From an uncultured Bacteroidales bacterium (GTDB lineage: Bacteria > Bacteroidota > Bacteroidia > Bacteroidales > UBA932): a DNA stretch of 64,000 bases. A program made the translations under genes and the position numbers. This document shows, piece by piece, positions 8,006-16,492 of this stretch. Numbering within the stretch: the first letter of the stretch is position 1; each line of letters begins with the position of its first letter. Location of the stretch: NCBI GenBank assembly GCA_900316245.1, contig ONCE01000001.1, positions 1 through 64,000 of the forward strand, written 5' to 3'. Below the pieces are notes generated by a model. It did no database searches. It saw nothing but the letters and a program-made list of their open reading frames with translations, and was not told the origin of the DNA.

Positions 8006-10410
8006 TAAAAGATGAAGTTGATAACGTCTGCTATCGTTTTCACATAGACAAAGATAAGTCCTTTTATGTAAATTTCCTTGATATCTTCTACATCTTTTCG
8101 GTTTTCTTCCGAAATCACGATGGTGTGGACGCCGGCCCGTTTGGCCGCCAGGATCTTCTCCTTGATGCCACCCACCGGCAGCACGCGGCCGCGGAGGGTC
8201 ATCTCGCCGGTCATGGCTATGCCCTTCTTGGGCGCCTGGCCGCGCAGGGCGCTCACCATTGAACTGACCATCGTAATGCCGGCCGAAGGACCGTCCTTGG
8301 GCGTGGCGCCTTCCGGCACGTGCAGGTGGATGTCCTTCTTCATAAACTCCTCGGTGGTGATGCCGGCCAGTTCGGGATGGGCCTTGATGTACTGCCAGGC
8401 AATCTGGGCGCTTTCCTTCATCACGTCTCCCAGGTTACCGGTCATGGACAGGTTGCCCTTGCCGTCCGAAACCTGGCTTTCCACAAAGAGGACTTCTCCT
8501 CCCATCTCGGTCCAGGCCAGGCCGGTTACCACGCCTACGCCTTCGTTGCCGGCCACATCGTCGTGGAAGGCGGTGGGCAGGCCCAGGTACTCGCGCAGGT
8601 GCTCCGGGCCAATGGTGCGGGGGAACTCCTGCTCCATGGCCATCTTCTTGGCCGTCACGCGGGCTATCTTGGCAATCTGCTTCTCCAGGCCGCGGACACC
8701 GCTCTCGTGGGTGTACTTGTCTACAATCTCCTTGAGGGCTTCGTCGGAGATGGAGAGTTCATCGGCCCTCAAGCCGTGCTCCGTGAGCTGCTTGGGAACC
8801 AGGTACTGGTGGGCAATCTGGAGCTTTTCTTCGGCCAGATAACCGGACACGTTGATCATCTCCATACGGTCCTTGAGGGCCGGCTGGATGGTGCCAATTC
8901 CGTTGGCCGTGGTGATGAACAGGACGTTGGAGAGGTCGTAGTCGATGTCCAGGTAGTTGTCGTGGAAGGTGCTGTTCTGCTCGGGGTCCAGGGCTTCCAG
9001 CAGGGCGCTGGACGGGTCTCCCTTGAAGTCCGAAGCCAGTTTGTCAATCTCGTCCAGGACTATTACCGGATTGGAGGTGCCGGCACGCTGGATACCGCTG
9101 AGGATACGGCCCGGAAGCGCTCCTACATAGGTTTTGCGGTGGCCTCTGATCTCTGCCTCGTCGTGCATACCGCCCAGCGAGATGCGGATATATTTTCTGC
9201 CCAGGGCCCTTGCGATGGACTTGCCCAGGGAGGTCTTGCCCACTCCGGGAGGGCCCCACAGGCACAGGATGGGCGATTTCATATTGCCCTTGAGTTTCAG
9301 GACAGCCAGGTACTCGATGATACGGTCCTTGACCTGGTCCAGGCCAAAGTGGTCCTGGTCCAGCACTTCCTGGGCGTGGGCCAGATCCAGGTTGTCGTCC
9401 GACATCTCTCCCCAGGGGAGGTCCAGCATAAACTGGATGTACGCAAACTGGATGCTGTAGTCCGGAGAGGTGGGGTTGTACTTCTCCAGGCGGGCCATTT
9501 CCTTGTCAAAGATGGCGCGGACTTCCTTGGACCACTTCTTTTCATCGGCCCTTCTGCGCATCTTTTCAAACTCTTCTCCCTCGTCCATACCCAGCTCTTC
9601 CTGGATGGTGCGGAGCTGGTTGTTGAGGTAGTACTCTCTCTGCTGCTGGTCTATGTCCGTCTTGACCTTCTGGTTGATCTCCTGCTTGATCTGCAGGAGC
9701 TGGGTCTGGGCGTCCAGCACCCGGAGGAGGGACATACCGCGCTCGTGGATGTCCGTGATGGACAGCAGGGCGGTGCGCTCCTGGAAGTTCTCCACCTCGA
9801 TGGTGGTGGCAATGAAGTTGACCAGGAAGTGGAAGTTCTCTATGCTGCGGAGGGCGCCGATGGCTTCCTTGGGAGCAAACGAAGAGGACTTCACTACCAT
9901 AGCGGCCTTTTCCTTCAGGGATTCGGCCAGGACGCGAAGTTCCCGCTCGTCGATTCCGGTGGGAACCGACTCCTCCAGGTACGTCACGCGGGCCATCATA
10001 TAAGGGTCGTAGCTGATGACGCTCTCCAGGGCGGCGAGCTGCGAACCCTGCAGGATGGCGGTTACGCTGCCGTCGGGCATCTCCAGCGTCTTGATGAGCT
10101 TACAGACGGTGCCGTGGCTGCAGAGGTCTGCCTCCGTGGGTTCTTCTACGGAAATATCGGCCTGGGGAATGGCCACCAGCCAGCCGGTTCCGGACTCTAC
10201 GTCGGACACCAGCTTGATGCTCTTTTCCCGCCCCACGGTAACGGGGAAGACCGTTCCCGGGAAGATGACGGCGTTGCGCAGGGGCAGCACCGGCAGGGCA
10301 GGGGGGAGCTGGGAAGTGTCCACTTTCATGGATGCGGCTTCTCCCACCACAGGCATAATGTTAACTTCGACGCCGGCGGGCGTATTCATATTGTCTAAAA
10401 AATCAATCAT
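8005..10410 (-). CDS. lon: ATP-dependent protease Lon
   Basis: An AAA+ cytoplasmic protease for damaged and regulatory proteins. From ATG 10410 it is 801 aa. The N-terminal LON substrate-binding domain (LPVLPLRNAVIFPG) and a coiled-coil region are followed by Walker A GPPGVGKTSLGKS, Walker B VIVLDEIDKL, and the protease domain with catalytic Ser in GPSAGITM and Lys in VGGIKEKILAAKRAG. The frame is open about 36 codons further upstream, but ATG 10410 is preferred because the extension is low-complexity and overlaps the divergent HU promoter region. The stop codon abuts a palindromic repeat half-copy. Confidence 0.96.
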   Translation of the reverse strand: MIDFLDNMNTPAGVEVNIMPVVGEAASMKVDTSQLPPALPVLPLRNAVIFPGTVFPVTVGREKSIKLVSDVESGTGWLVAIPQADISVEEPTEADLCSHGTVCKLIKTLEMPDGSVTAILQGSQLAALESVISYDPYMMARVTYLEESVPTGIDERELRVLAESLKEKAAMVVKSSSFAPKEAIGALRSIENFHFLVNFIATTIEVENFQERTALLSITDIHERGMSLLRVLDAQTQLLQIKQEINQKVKTDIDQQQREYYLNNQLRTIQEELGMDEGEEFEKMRRRADEKKWSKEVRAIFDKEMARLEKYNPTSPDYSIQFAYIQFMLDLPWGEMSDDNLDLAHAQEVLDQDHFGLDQVKDRIIEYLAVLKLKGNMKSPILCLWGPPGVGKTSLGKSIARALGRKYIRISLGGMHDEAEIRGHRKTYVGALPGRILSGIQRAGTSNPVIVLDEIDKLASDFKGDPSSALLEALDPEQNSTFHDNYLDIDYDLSNVLFITTANGIGTIQPALKDRMEMINVSGYLAEEKLQIAHQYLVPKQLTEHGLRADELSISDEALKEIVDKYTHESGVRGLEKQIAKIARVTAKKMAMEQEFPRTIGPEHLREYLGLPTAFHDDVAGNEGVGVVTGLAWTEMGGEVLFVESQVSDGKGNLSMTGNLGDVMKESAQIAWQYIKAHPELAGITTEEFMKKDIHLHVPEGATPKDGPSAGITMVSSMVSALRGQAPKKGIAMTGEMTLRGRVLPVGGIKEKILAAKRAGVHTIVISEENRKDVEDIKEIYIKGLIFVYVKTIADVINFIF

Positions 10411-10541
10411 ATCTGCCAAAATGTCATACTTTGGGGCACAATTTGCCCGGTCCCTTATATGGTCAATCTTTGTGCCAAAGAAAGATGCTGACAGGAAAAA
10501 GATTTTTGGGCCTAACATTTTGAAATCTCAAAAATTAAGTC

Positions 10542-10549
10542 TAATTTTG
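10542..10549 (+). promoter_or_regulatory. -7 promoter box for HU
   Basis: TAATTTTG, 49 nt before the HU start. The 188-nt lon-HU interval is otherwise AT-rich and non-coding. Confidence 0.6.
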
Positions 10550-10598
10550 CCAAGTTTTTCCGCTAGAGTAAAAACTAAATTTTTAAACTATAAAAACT

Positions 10599-10877
10599 AT
10601 GACTAAGGCAGAGATTGTAAACGAAGTAGCAAAGACTACAGGTTTTGAGAAGGCTCAGGTATTGGCCGTAATTGAAGAATTCACCAACGTGGTTAAGGGT
10701 TCCCTTATTGCTGGCACCCCCGTGTATATGCGTGGCTTCGGTAGCTTCATCATCAAGCACCGCGCTCAGAAGGCCGCCCGCAACATCACCCGCAAGACCA
10801 CGATGACCATTCCGGCTCACGATATCCCCGCTTTCAAGCCCGCCAAGAGCTTCGTAAATGCTGTCAAGGAGAAATAA
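10599..10877 (+). CDS. hup: HU family DNA-binding protein
   Basis: A 92-aa nucleoid protein that bends DNA as a dimer. It starts MTKAEIVNEVAKTTG and has the HU pattern of two N-terminal helices and the beta arm with GFGSFIIKHR and ARNITRKT; the tip proline region reads TIPAHDIPAFKPAKSF. It is monocistronic or co-transcribed with the 29-aa basic peptide 20 nt downstream. HU paralogues are common in this phylum and which one this is cannot be told here. Confidence 0.95.
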   Translation: MTKAEIVNEVAKTTGFEKAQVLAVIEEFTNVVKGSLIAGTPVYMRGFGSFIIKHRAQKAARNITRKTTMTIPAHDIPAFKPAKSFVNAVKEK

Positions 10878-10897
10878 ACCTTTAATTTTTTTATATT

Positions 10898-10987
10898 ATG
10901 CCCAACGGTAAGAAGCATAAGAGACACAAGATGGCTACGCACAAGCGTAAAAAGCGCTTGCGCAAGAACCGCCACAAGAAGAAGTAA
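10898..10987 (+). CDS. 29-aa very basic AURKAIP1/COX24-like peptide
   Basis: The start ATG is at 10898 and the protein is only 29 residues, nearly all Lys, Arg and His, with the core MATHKRKKRLRKNRHKKK. I recognise this as the short Bacteroidota protein annotated with the AURKAIP1/COX24 domain, related to a mitochondrial small-subunit protein. It is therefore probably a ribosome-associated peptide, although that is inference. It lies 20 nt after HU and is followed by a terminator at 11005-11037. Gene finders often miss it because of its length. Confidence 0.85.
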   Translation: MPNGKKHKRHKMATHKRKKRLRKNRHKKK

Positions 10988-11004
10988 GAGCTTCTTCCAA
11001 GAGT

Positions 11005-11037
11005 AAAGGGCTTGCCTAAACGTCGCAGGCCCTTTTT
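11005..11037 (+). terminator. Terminator after the HU / basic peptide genes
   Basis: An 11-bp stem (AAAGGGCTTGC with GCAGGCCCTTT, one wobble) followed by a short T-run. Confidence 0.75.
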
Positions 11038-11060
11038 CATACCAAACCAACAATTTCCAC

Positions 11061-12626
11061 ATGGAGTCTGAAAAACCGGACAAGGATCTGATTGTTGACG
11101 TAACGCCAACAGAAGTACATATCGCCCTGATGGAGAACCATCGGCTGATAGAGTACAACACGGAGTCCAGCACTGGGAACCAGTTTTCGGTAGGAGACGT
11201 TTACCTGGGAAAGGTAAAGAAGATTCTCCCCAATCTCAATGCTGCCTTTGTGGATATCGGAGACAAGAAGGAAGCCTTCATCCACTATCTGGACCTGGGA
11301 TTATACTTCCCCGCCTTTGACCAGTTTGTACGGGAATCCAATGCGAATACCAACCTCAAGGACCTGTATTCGCGCATCAAGATTGGAGAGCCGCTCCCCA
11401 AGGAGGGCCGAATGGAGGAATTCCTCCGTCCCGGACAGATGGTAGTCGTTCAGATAGTGAAGGAGCCCATCTCCACAAAGGGTTCACGACTGACTGCGGA
11501 AATTTCATTGGCAGGCCGAAATATCGTACTTCTCCCCTTCGCAGAGAAAGTGTCCATCTCGCAGAAGATTGGCTCGAAGGAAGAGAAACGTAGACTTGAG
11601 ACACTGGTCAGGAGCATCCTTCCCAAAAACTACGGGGCCATCATCCGTACCGCCGCCGAAGGCAAAAACGCCGCCACGCTGGTAGGAGAGACGGAATCCC
11701 TCATCCAGAAATGGGAAGACTCCTGGAAGAAGATTGCCAGAAACAAGAATGTCCAGCTGCTCTTCACGGAGTACAGCAAAACCACTACCGTTCTGAGGGA
11801 CCTCCTCAACGACTCGTTCTCCAACATCTGGATCAACGACGAGCACGTGGCCGAAGAAGCCCGGAAGTACGTTTCGCTCATCTCTCCGGAACAGGAAAAG
11901 ATAGTCCACCTTTACGAAGGCAAGCAACCCATCTACGACCATTTTGAGGTCACCCGTCAGATCAAGGGTTCGTTCGGCAAGGTAGTACCTATGCGGCAGG
12001 GCGCCTATCTGGTAATCGAAACCACCGAAGCGCTGAATGTAATTGATGTAAACAGCGGCATCAGAACCAAAACCAACGACCAGGAGGAGAACTCCTTCGA
12101 GGTAAACAAGATAGCCGCAGAAGAAATTGCACGGCAGCTGAGGCTCCGCGATATGGGAGGCATCGTCATCATTGACTTCATCGATATGGAGACCAATGAG
12201 CACAAGAACGCCCTCCACAAATATATGCAGGAGCTGATGGAGGCCGACAGAGCCAAGCACAACGTGCTTCCGCTCACCAAGTTCGGGTTAATGCAGATTA
12301 CCCGTCAGCGCATCCGGCCGGTTACGGAAATCAATACTTCCGAGCAGTGTCCCGTGTGCCACGGCACCGGCAAAATCCACTCCAGTGTGGTCATTGACGA
12401 AGAGATCGAGCGCAAGATCGCCTTCTACGTCATTGAAAAGGGAGTCCGGGCCATCACACTCAAGACCAGCCCCATCCTGGGAGCCTATCTCAAACGGGGA
12501 CTGTTCAATTCCTACATCCAGCGGTGGCGCAAGCGCTACAAGGTAAAGCTGGAACTTCAGGAAGTGACCGATTTCACGGTCCTGCAGAATGAAATGTACA
12601 ATGAAAAGGGAGATAAACTGGAGTAG
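11061..12626 (+). CDS. rng: Ribonuclease E/G family protein
   Basis: A 521-aa endoribonuclease of the RNase G type for rRNA maturation and mRNA decay. An S1 domain (about residues 35-130: VGDVYLGKVKKILPNLNAAF, with FVDIGDKKEAF) is followed by the catalytic core with NVIDVNSG and GIVIIDFIDM (metal-binding Asp residues) and the Zn-link motif CPVCHGTGKI. There is no long C-terminal degradosome scaffold, so it is RNase G-like rather than RNase E-like. The end overlaps a bidirectional terminator shared with alr. Confidence 0.95.
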   Translation: MESEKPDKDLIVDVTPTEVHIALMENHRLIEYNTESSTGNQFSVGDVYLGKVKKILPNLNAAFVDIGDKKEAFIHYLDLGLYFPAFDQFVRESNANTNLKDLYSRIKIGEPLPKEGRMEEFLRPGQMVVVQIVKEPISTKGSRLTAEISLAGRNIVLLPFAEKVSISQKIGSKEEKRRLETLVRSILPKNYGAIIRTAAEGKNAATLVGETESLIQKWEDSWKKIARNKNVQLLFTEYSKTTTVLRDLLNDSFSNIWINDEHVAEEARKYVSLISPEQEKIVHLYEGKQPIYDHFEVTRQIKGSFGKVVPMRQGAYLVIETTEALNVIDVNSGIRTKTNDQEENSFEVNKIAAEEIARQLRLRDMGGIVIIDFIDMETNEHKNALHKYMQELMEADRAKHNVLPLTKFGLMQITRQRIRPVTEINTSEQCPVCHGTGKIHSSVVIDEEIERKIAFYVIEKGVRAITLKTSPILGAYLKRGLFNSYIQRWRKRYKVKLELQEVTDFTVLQNEMYNEKGDKLE

Positions 12627-12641
12627 TTTATCTCCCTTTTT
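12606..12641. terminator. Bidirectional terminator between rng and alr
   Basis: A 14-bp perfect stem AAAGGGAGATAAAC / GTTTATCTCCCTTT with A- and T-runs on the two sides serves both convergent genes. The left arm lies within the last rng codons. Confidence 0.85.
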
Positions 12642-13745
12642 CTATCTTCGTACCACCAGGCGGTGGATGCGGCGGGGTACGGAGGCCAGGATTTCGTAAG
12701 GGATGGTACCCAGGATGCCGGCCAGTTCGGAGACGGTGGGGTCTTCCCCGAAGACGGTGACGGTGTCTCCCACGGCGCAGGGTACGCCGGTTACGTCCAG
12801 CATACACATATCCATACAGATATTGCCGATGGTGGGCACGCGATGACCGTTGAGGGAGAAGGAGGCGGCGCCCCGGCCCAGGTGGCGGTCTATGCCGTCT
12901 GCATAGCCTACCGGGATGGTGGCGATGGTGGTGCCTTCGTGGGCCTGGCCCCATCGGCCATAACCTACCGTGTCACCGGTGCCCAGCTTCTTGATTTGCA
13001 GGATCTTCACCTTCAGGGAGGCCACGGGGGCCAGTTTTACGTTGGGCAGGGCGCTGATACCGTAGATGCCAATTCCCAGGCGCACCATATCGTACTGGTG
13101 GTCGTTGAATCTTTCGATACCGGCCGAATTGAGGATGTGCCGCATAGGCATATAGCCCAGGCCTTGGGCCAGCTGCTTCGTGCGCTCTTCAAAGAGATCC
13201 AACTGGGCGTGGGTAAAGGCGTCCTGGTCGGGTTCGTCGGCCACGCACAGGTGCGAGAAGAGGCCTTTGACACGGACCTCGGGGCTGTTTTTCAAGAAAT
13301 CGATGAGGGCGGGAATCTCATCTCCCATAAAGCCCAGGCGGTGCATACCCGTGTCCAGTTTGATGTGGATGGGGTAGTCCCTGAGGCCTTTTTCCTTCAG
13401 TACGGAAACCAGTTTCTGGAGGGAGTACAGATTGGGGATGGAAGGCTCCATTCGGGTCTCTATGATTTCCGGATAGAAATCCGTTCCGGCGGTGAGGACC
13501 AGAATGGGCAGGGAGATACCGTTGCGGCGCAGCTCCAAACCCTCCACAGGGTAGGCTACGGCCAGGTAATCTGCCCCGGCGCGCTGCATCATAGCCGCGA
13601 ACTCAACCCCGCCGTGACCGTACGCGTTGGCCTTGACCAAAACCAGCAGTTTGGTCTGGGGCGCCAGCAGGGAGCGGAAATATCTGAAATTCTCCGTGGC
13701 CGCTTTCAGATTAAGCTCCAACCGGGAGAAATCGTCCTCAATCAT
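12642..13745 (-). CDS. alr: Alanine racemase
   Basis: A PLP enzyme making D-alanine for peptidoglycan. The PLP lysine is in VLVKANAYGHGG near residue 38 and the C-terminal domain has GYGRWGQAHEG. At 367 aa it has normal length for a free-standing Alr, with no MurF fusion. The minus-strand -7 box TAAATTTG ends 4 nt before the ATG, so the transcript is predicted to be leaderless. The gene is divergent from the zinc peptidase gene and convergent with rng. Confidence 0.96.
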   Translation of the reverse strand: MIEDDFSRLELNLKAATENFRYFRSLLAPQTKLLVLVKANAYGHGGVEFAAMMQRAGADYLAVAYPVEGLELRRNGISLPILVLTAGTDFYPEIIETRMEPSIPNLYSLQKLVSVLKEKGLRDYPIHIKLDTGMHRLGFMGDEIPALIDFLKNSPEVRVKGLFSHLCVADEPDQDAFTHAQLDLFEERTKQLAQGLGYMPMRHILNSAGIERFNDHQYDMVRLGIGIYGISALPNVKLAPVASLKVKILQIKKLGTGDTVGYGRWGQAHEGTTIATIPVGYADGIDRHLGRGAASFSLNGHRVPTIGNICMDMCMLDVTGVPCAVGDTVTVFGEDPTVSELAGILGTIPYEILASVPRRIHRLVVRR

Positions 13746-13749
13746 AATG

Positions 13750-13757
13750 CAAATTTA
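13750..13757 (-). promoter_or_regulatory. -7 promoter box for alr
   Basis: Minus-strand TAAATTTG with a 4-nt gap to the ATG. Confidence 0.65.
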
Positions 13758-13790
13758 ACACTTTGGACTGACATATAGTCATAAAAATTG

Positions 13791-13798
13791 TAATTTTG
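13791..13798 (+). promoter_or_regulatory. -7 promoter box for the zinc peptidase gene
   Basis: TAATTTTG, 52 nt before the ATG at 13851. Confidence 0.65.
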
Positions 13799-13850
13799 CA
13801 GGAGGGCGCGGTATTTGATGGTGTCCCCGTGAAAATTAAAACTTAAGAAT

Positions 13851-14528
13851 ATGTCCAGTACATTCATATGGATTGTGATGATTGTGGTAATGGTTCTGAG
13901 TCTCCTGATCCAGAACATGCTGCAGCGTAGATTTGACAAGTACAGTGAGGTTCCCATTGGCATTACGGGGGCCGAGGTAGCCAGCCGTATGCTGGCGGCC
14001 CACGGCATCCGCGACGTGAAGATTGTCTCCATCCCGGGCAAACTCTCGGACCACTATGACCCCACCACCCGCACGGTGAACCTGAGCGAGGGCGTTTATT
14101 ATGGCCGATCGGTAGCCGCAGCCGCCGTGGCAGCCCACGAGTGCGGCCACGTGGTGCAGCACGCCACGGGCTATGCTCCGCTGAAGATGCGGTCGGCCCT
14201 GGTTCCGGTGGTGTCCTTCTCCAGCAATATCGTATCCTGGGTGCTGCTGGCCGGCGTAATCCTGATCAATGTGATGCCTTCGCTGCTTTGGCTGGGAATC
14301 GGCCTGTTTGCCCTTACCACCCTGTTCAGCTTCATCACCCTTCCGGTGGAAATCAATGCCAGCTCCCGTGCCGTGGCCTGGCTGGACAGCGCCGGCATCG
14401 TTGGCTACGAAACCAAGCCCATGGCACAGGACGCCCTCAAGTGGGCCGCCTACACGTACGTGATTGCAGCCCTTGGCTCCCTGGCTACGCTTCTCTATTA
14501 TATTTCCCTGGCTAACAGAAGGAACTAG
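13851..14528 (+). CDS. Membrane zinc metallopeptidase, YugP type
   Basis: A 225-aa membrane protein with an N-terminal helix (about 3-22), a soluble segment containing the zinc motif HECGH (AAHECGHVVQH), and three further hydrophobic segments up to the C-terminus. This matches the neutral zinc metallopeptidase family represented by YugP. Substrates are unknown. It stands alone on the plus strand and overlaps the convergent DJ-1 gene by 4 nt. The start is the first ATG after a clear promoter. Confidence 0.88.
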   Translation: MSSTFIWIVMIVVMVLSLLIQNMLQRRFDKYSEVPIGITGAEVASRMLAAHGIRDVKIVSIPGKLSDHYDPTTRTVNLSEGVYYGRSVAAAAVAAHECGHVVQHATGYAPLKMRSALVPVVSFSSNIVSWVLLAGVILINVMPSLLWLGIGLFALTTLFSFITLPVEINASSRAVAWLDSAGIVGYETKPMAQDALKWAAYTYVIAALGSLATLLYYISLANRRN

Positions 14529-15094
14529 AGCGTCAGTCCGGCTTTGACCTTTTCTGCGGCCTCGTCGCCCTTCAGATAACGGAGGATGGCGAGGCCGAAG
14601 TTGACGGCGTGCCCGGCTCCGCGACCGGTGATGAGGTTGCCGTCCGTGACGGTGCTTTCGGGTGTGAATACGGCTCCCTTGGCAATGAGGGCCTCCTCAA
14701 AGCCCGGGAAGCAGGTGAACTTCTTGCCTTCCAGGCTGGGCAGTTGGGAAACTACCAGACCGGGTGCGGCGCAGATGGCCGCCACGGTACCGCCGCGGGC
14801 CCAGTGGTCCTGGAGGATCTCCATCAGTTCGGCGTGCTGGGCCAGGTTCTTGCTGCCGGGCATTCCGCCGGGGAAGATCATCACGTCCGAGGCGTCCGTG
14901 CCGGGTTCCATTACTTCCACATCGGCCCAGCAGGTATCGGCCGATACCGCCACCCCGTGGGAACTTTCCACCAGATATTCATCCGTGATGGATACCGTCA
15001 AAACCTGTACGCCGCCCCTTACCAGCACATCGCGCGTGCCCAGGGCCTCCATATCTTCAAAGCCGTTGGCTAAAAACAAGGTTACACCTTTCAT
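14525..15094 (-). CDS. DJ-1/PfpI family protein
   Basis: 189 aa, starting MKGVTLFLANGFEDMEALG, the typical DJ-1/ThiJ N-terminus. The nucleophile-elbow Cys is in AAICAAPGLV and the conserved Glu in FLANGFEDME. Members include YajL-type chaperones and glyoxalases; the exact activity cannot be assigned. It has its own promoter (TATCTTTG, 15119-15112) about 17 nt upstream and is monocistronic. Confidence 0.9.
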   Translation of the reverse strand: MKGVTLFLANGFEDMEALGTRDVLVRGGVQVLTVSITDEYLVESSHGVAVSADTCWADVEVMEPGTDASDVMIFPGGMPGSKNLAQHAELMEILQDHWARGGTVAAICAAPGLVVSQLPSLEGKKFTCFPGFEEALIAKGAVFTPESTVTDGNLITGRGAGHAVNFGLAILRYLKGDEAAEKVKAGLTL

Positions 15095-15111
15095 ACGAAT
15101 TCAATTTTCCC

Positions 15112-15119
15112 CAAAGATA
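15112..15119 (-). promoter_or_regulatory. -7 promoter box for the DJ-1 gene
   Basis: Minus-strand TATCTTTG, 17 nt before the ATG at 15094. Confidence 0.6.
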
Positions 15120-15142
15120 GCACTTTTTCCAAAGAATTGTTA

Positions 15143-15150
15143 TATCTTTG
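15143..15150 (+). promoter_or_regulatory. -7 promoter box for tRNA-Gln
   Basis: TATCTTTG, 11 nt before the mature tRNA 5' end. Confidence 0.65.
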
Positions 15151-15161
15151 CAGCCCGGTAT

Positions 15162-15232
15162 TGAACTGTGGTGTAATGGTAGCACTAGGGATTTTGGTTC
15201 CCTCAGTCAGCGTTCGAATCGCTGCAGTTCAA
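15162..15232 (+). tRNA. tRNA-Gln (TTG)
   Basis: The acceptor stem TGAACTG/CAGTTCA is a full 7 bp. The anticodon stem AGGGA/TCCCT holds loop TTTTGGT with anticodon TTG, and the T-arm TTCGAAT loop is intact. The discriminator is A and CCA is not encoded. A terminator follows directly. Confidence 0.95.
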
Positions 15233-15234
15233 CA

Positions 15235-15268
15235 GAAAAAAGGAGCACCTATCGTGCTTCTTTTTTTT
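15235..15268 (+). terminator. Terminator of tRNA-Gln
   Basis: A 9-bp stem (15240-15248 with 15254-15262) followed by eight Ts. Confidence 0.85.
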
Positions 15269-15365
15269 ATGAACTGCATCGATAGAATCTTCGATTCATT
15301 GGTGAGAGGACTCCCCAAACCCCTCCCTCGTCGCTCCGCGCCGGAACTAAGGTCTCCGACAGACT

Positions 15366-15396
15366 GGGGGCCTAATCCCCCAGACCCCCTGGGTCG
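15366..15396. repeat. Dispersed 31-nt GC-rich repeat, copy A
   Basis: It matches 41013-41043 at 30 of 31 positions. It contains two overlapping hairpins (GGGGG...CCCCC and CCAG...CTGG). Confidence 0.8.
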
Positions 15397-15426
15397 GCCT
15401 TCGGCCTCCGGAATGAGTTTCCACCC

Positions 15427-15571
15427 CTCCCGAGCACGAAAACGACTCTCCTGGTGCTCGGAACCCGGTATTTTTTCCTCCCGAGCACGGAAATGGCCTT
15501 CCTGGTGCTCGGAACCCGGTTTTTCCCCCTCCCGAGCACGAATAGGGCCTTCCTGGTGCTCGGCCCCACCT
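15427..15571. repeat. Tandem array of three 51-nt units, each with one hairpin
   Basis: Units start at 15427, 15478 and 15529, exactly 51 nt apart; the third is cut short. Each has the perfect 8-bp stem CCGAGCAC/GTGCTCGG, first at 15430-15437 with 15454-15461. The period is a multiple of three but no credible protein uses it. Confidence 0.85.
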
Positions 15572-15645
15572 TCATCCCGACCTTAGCCGTCGTTATGGCC
15601 GACCTGATCGGCCATCTCCCACCCAGCCCGAGGTAGACGAGCCAT

Positions 15646-15714
15646 TTCTTGTCCCGTTTACCTCGAAAACCCATGTTTTTCGACCCTAACGTGCCTTTTC
15701 TTGTCCCGTTTACC
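15646..15714. repeat. Spaced 17-nt direct repeat
   Basis: The same 17 bases, TTCTTGTCCCGTTTACC, occur at 15646-15662 and 15698-15714, 52 nt apart. Confidence 0.75.
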
Positions 15715-16044
15715 GCACCTGACCGTTAATCTTGACGCCGCAACCAGCAAAAATCGCCAAAAGTGCAGGCTGTCAGGTTAAGGTTCGGTGGAGATAGAAG
15801 GATCAGAAGAAGCGCGGGAGACTGTGCAACGCCCAGAAAAGCTTTGGGTGCGGTGCGGGGGCCTGTGCCAGCGGTTACGCCTCGTTTGCCTGTGGGCAAA
15901 CGCCGCGCCCTTTTAAGGAACCTACACCCCACCAGCGGTGCCAATGGCAACGTTCATCACATGCCCATGGGTTCAAAGGTTGGCACACATTTATTCGGGG
16001 GTCGGGTGCCGGGCCTACGGCCCAGAAAGAAAAATACCGTGAGA

Positions 16045-16090
16045 AAGGTCAGAAATCGCTGGCGCTTAAGGTCAGAAATCGCTGGCGCTT
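16045..16090. repeat. Perfect 23-nt tandem duplication
   Basis: Two identical 23-nt copies, 16045-16067 and 16068-16090, lie next to each other without a spacer. Confidence 0.9.
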
Positions 16091-16412
16091 AAGTTGGTGA
16101 TCATGTGATAGTTAACCACTATAACCCCCTGTCTCGAGATGGGGGGTTATGTATCTATTCTGTTGATTTATTGTGTGTTAAGTGCCAGACCCAAACTCTG
16201 TCACTTCCTTTTTCTCTGCCTGAAGTGGGCAACGGGCAAGCCCTGCATGGGCCCTTTAATGGAGCCCGTGCAGGGGTTGATCCGTAGCAGCCGGAGGTCG
16301 TATACTCCGGCTGCGGTGCCTTCCGTTCCTCAACCTTTCCACTTCACCGGGCAACAGACGGAGTCTGTAGCCGCCGAGCCTCGTTACCGAGGCGGCGGTG
16401 CCCGTCAATCGG

Positions 16413-16492
16413 CCTAACGGTCCAAACTGTGGGACGTTAGGCGGAAATCCATACCCAAACCATACCTAACGGTCCAGTGGATGGGACGTTAG
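16413..16492. repeat. Pair of same-stem hairpins
   Basis: Hairpins 16413-16441 and 16465-16492 share CCTAACGGTCC on the left and GGGACGTTAG on the right but have different loops, so the stem rather than the loop is the repeated unit. Confidence 0.75.

Noticed and set aside
15427-15571. CRISPR-like array
   Set aside because: Only three units, long and unevenly diverged, with no cas genes and no constant repeat plus variable spacer organisation.
15763-16417. Open frames of 92-109 codons in the gene-free region
   Set aside because: Composition is not protein-like, they contain the hairpins and repeats, and no motif or neighbour supports them.
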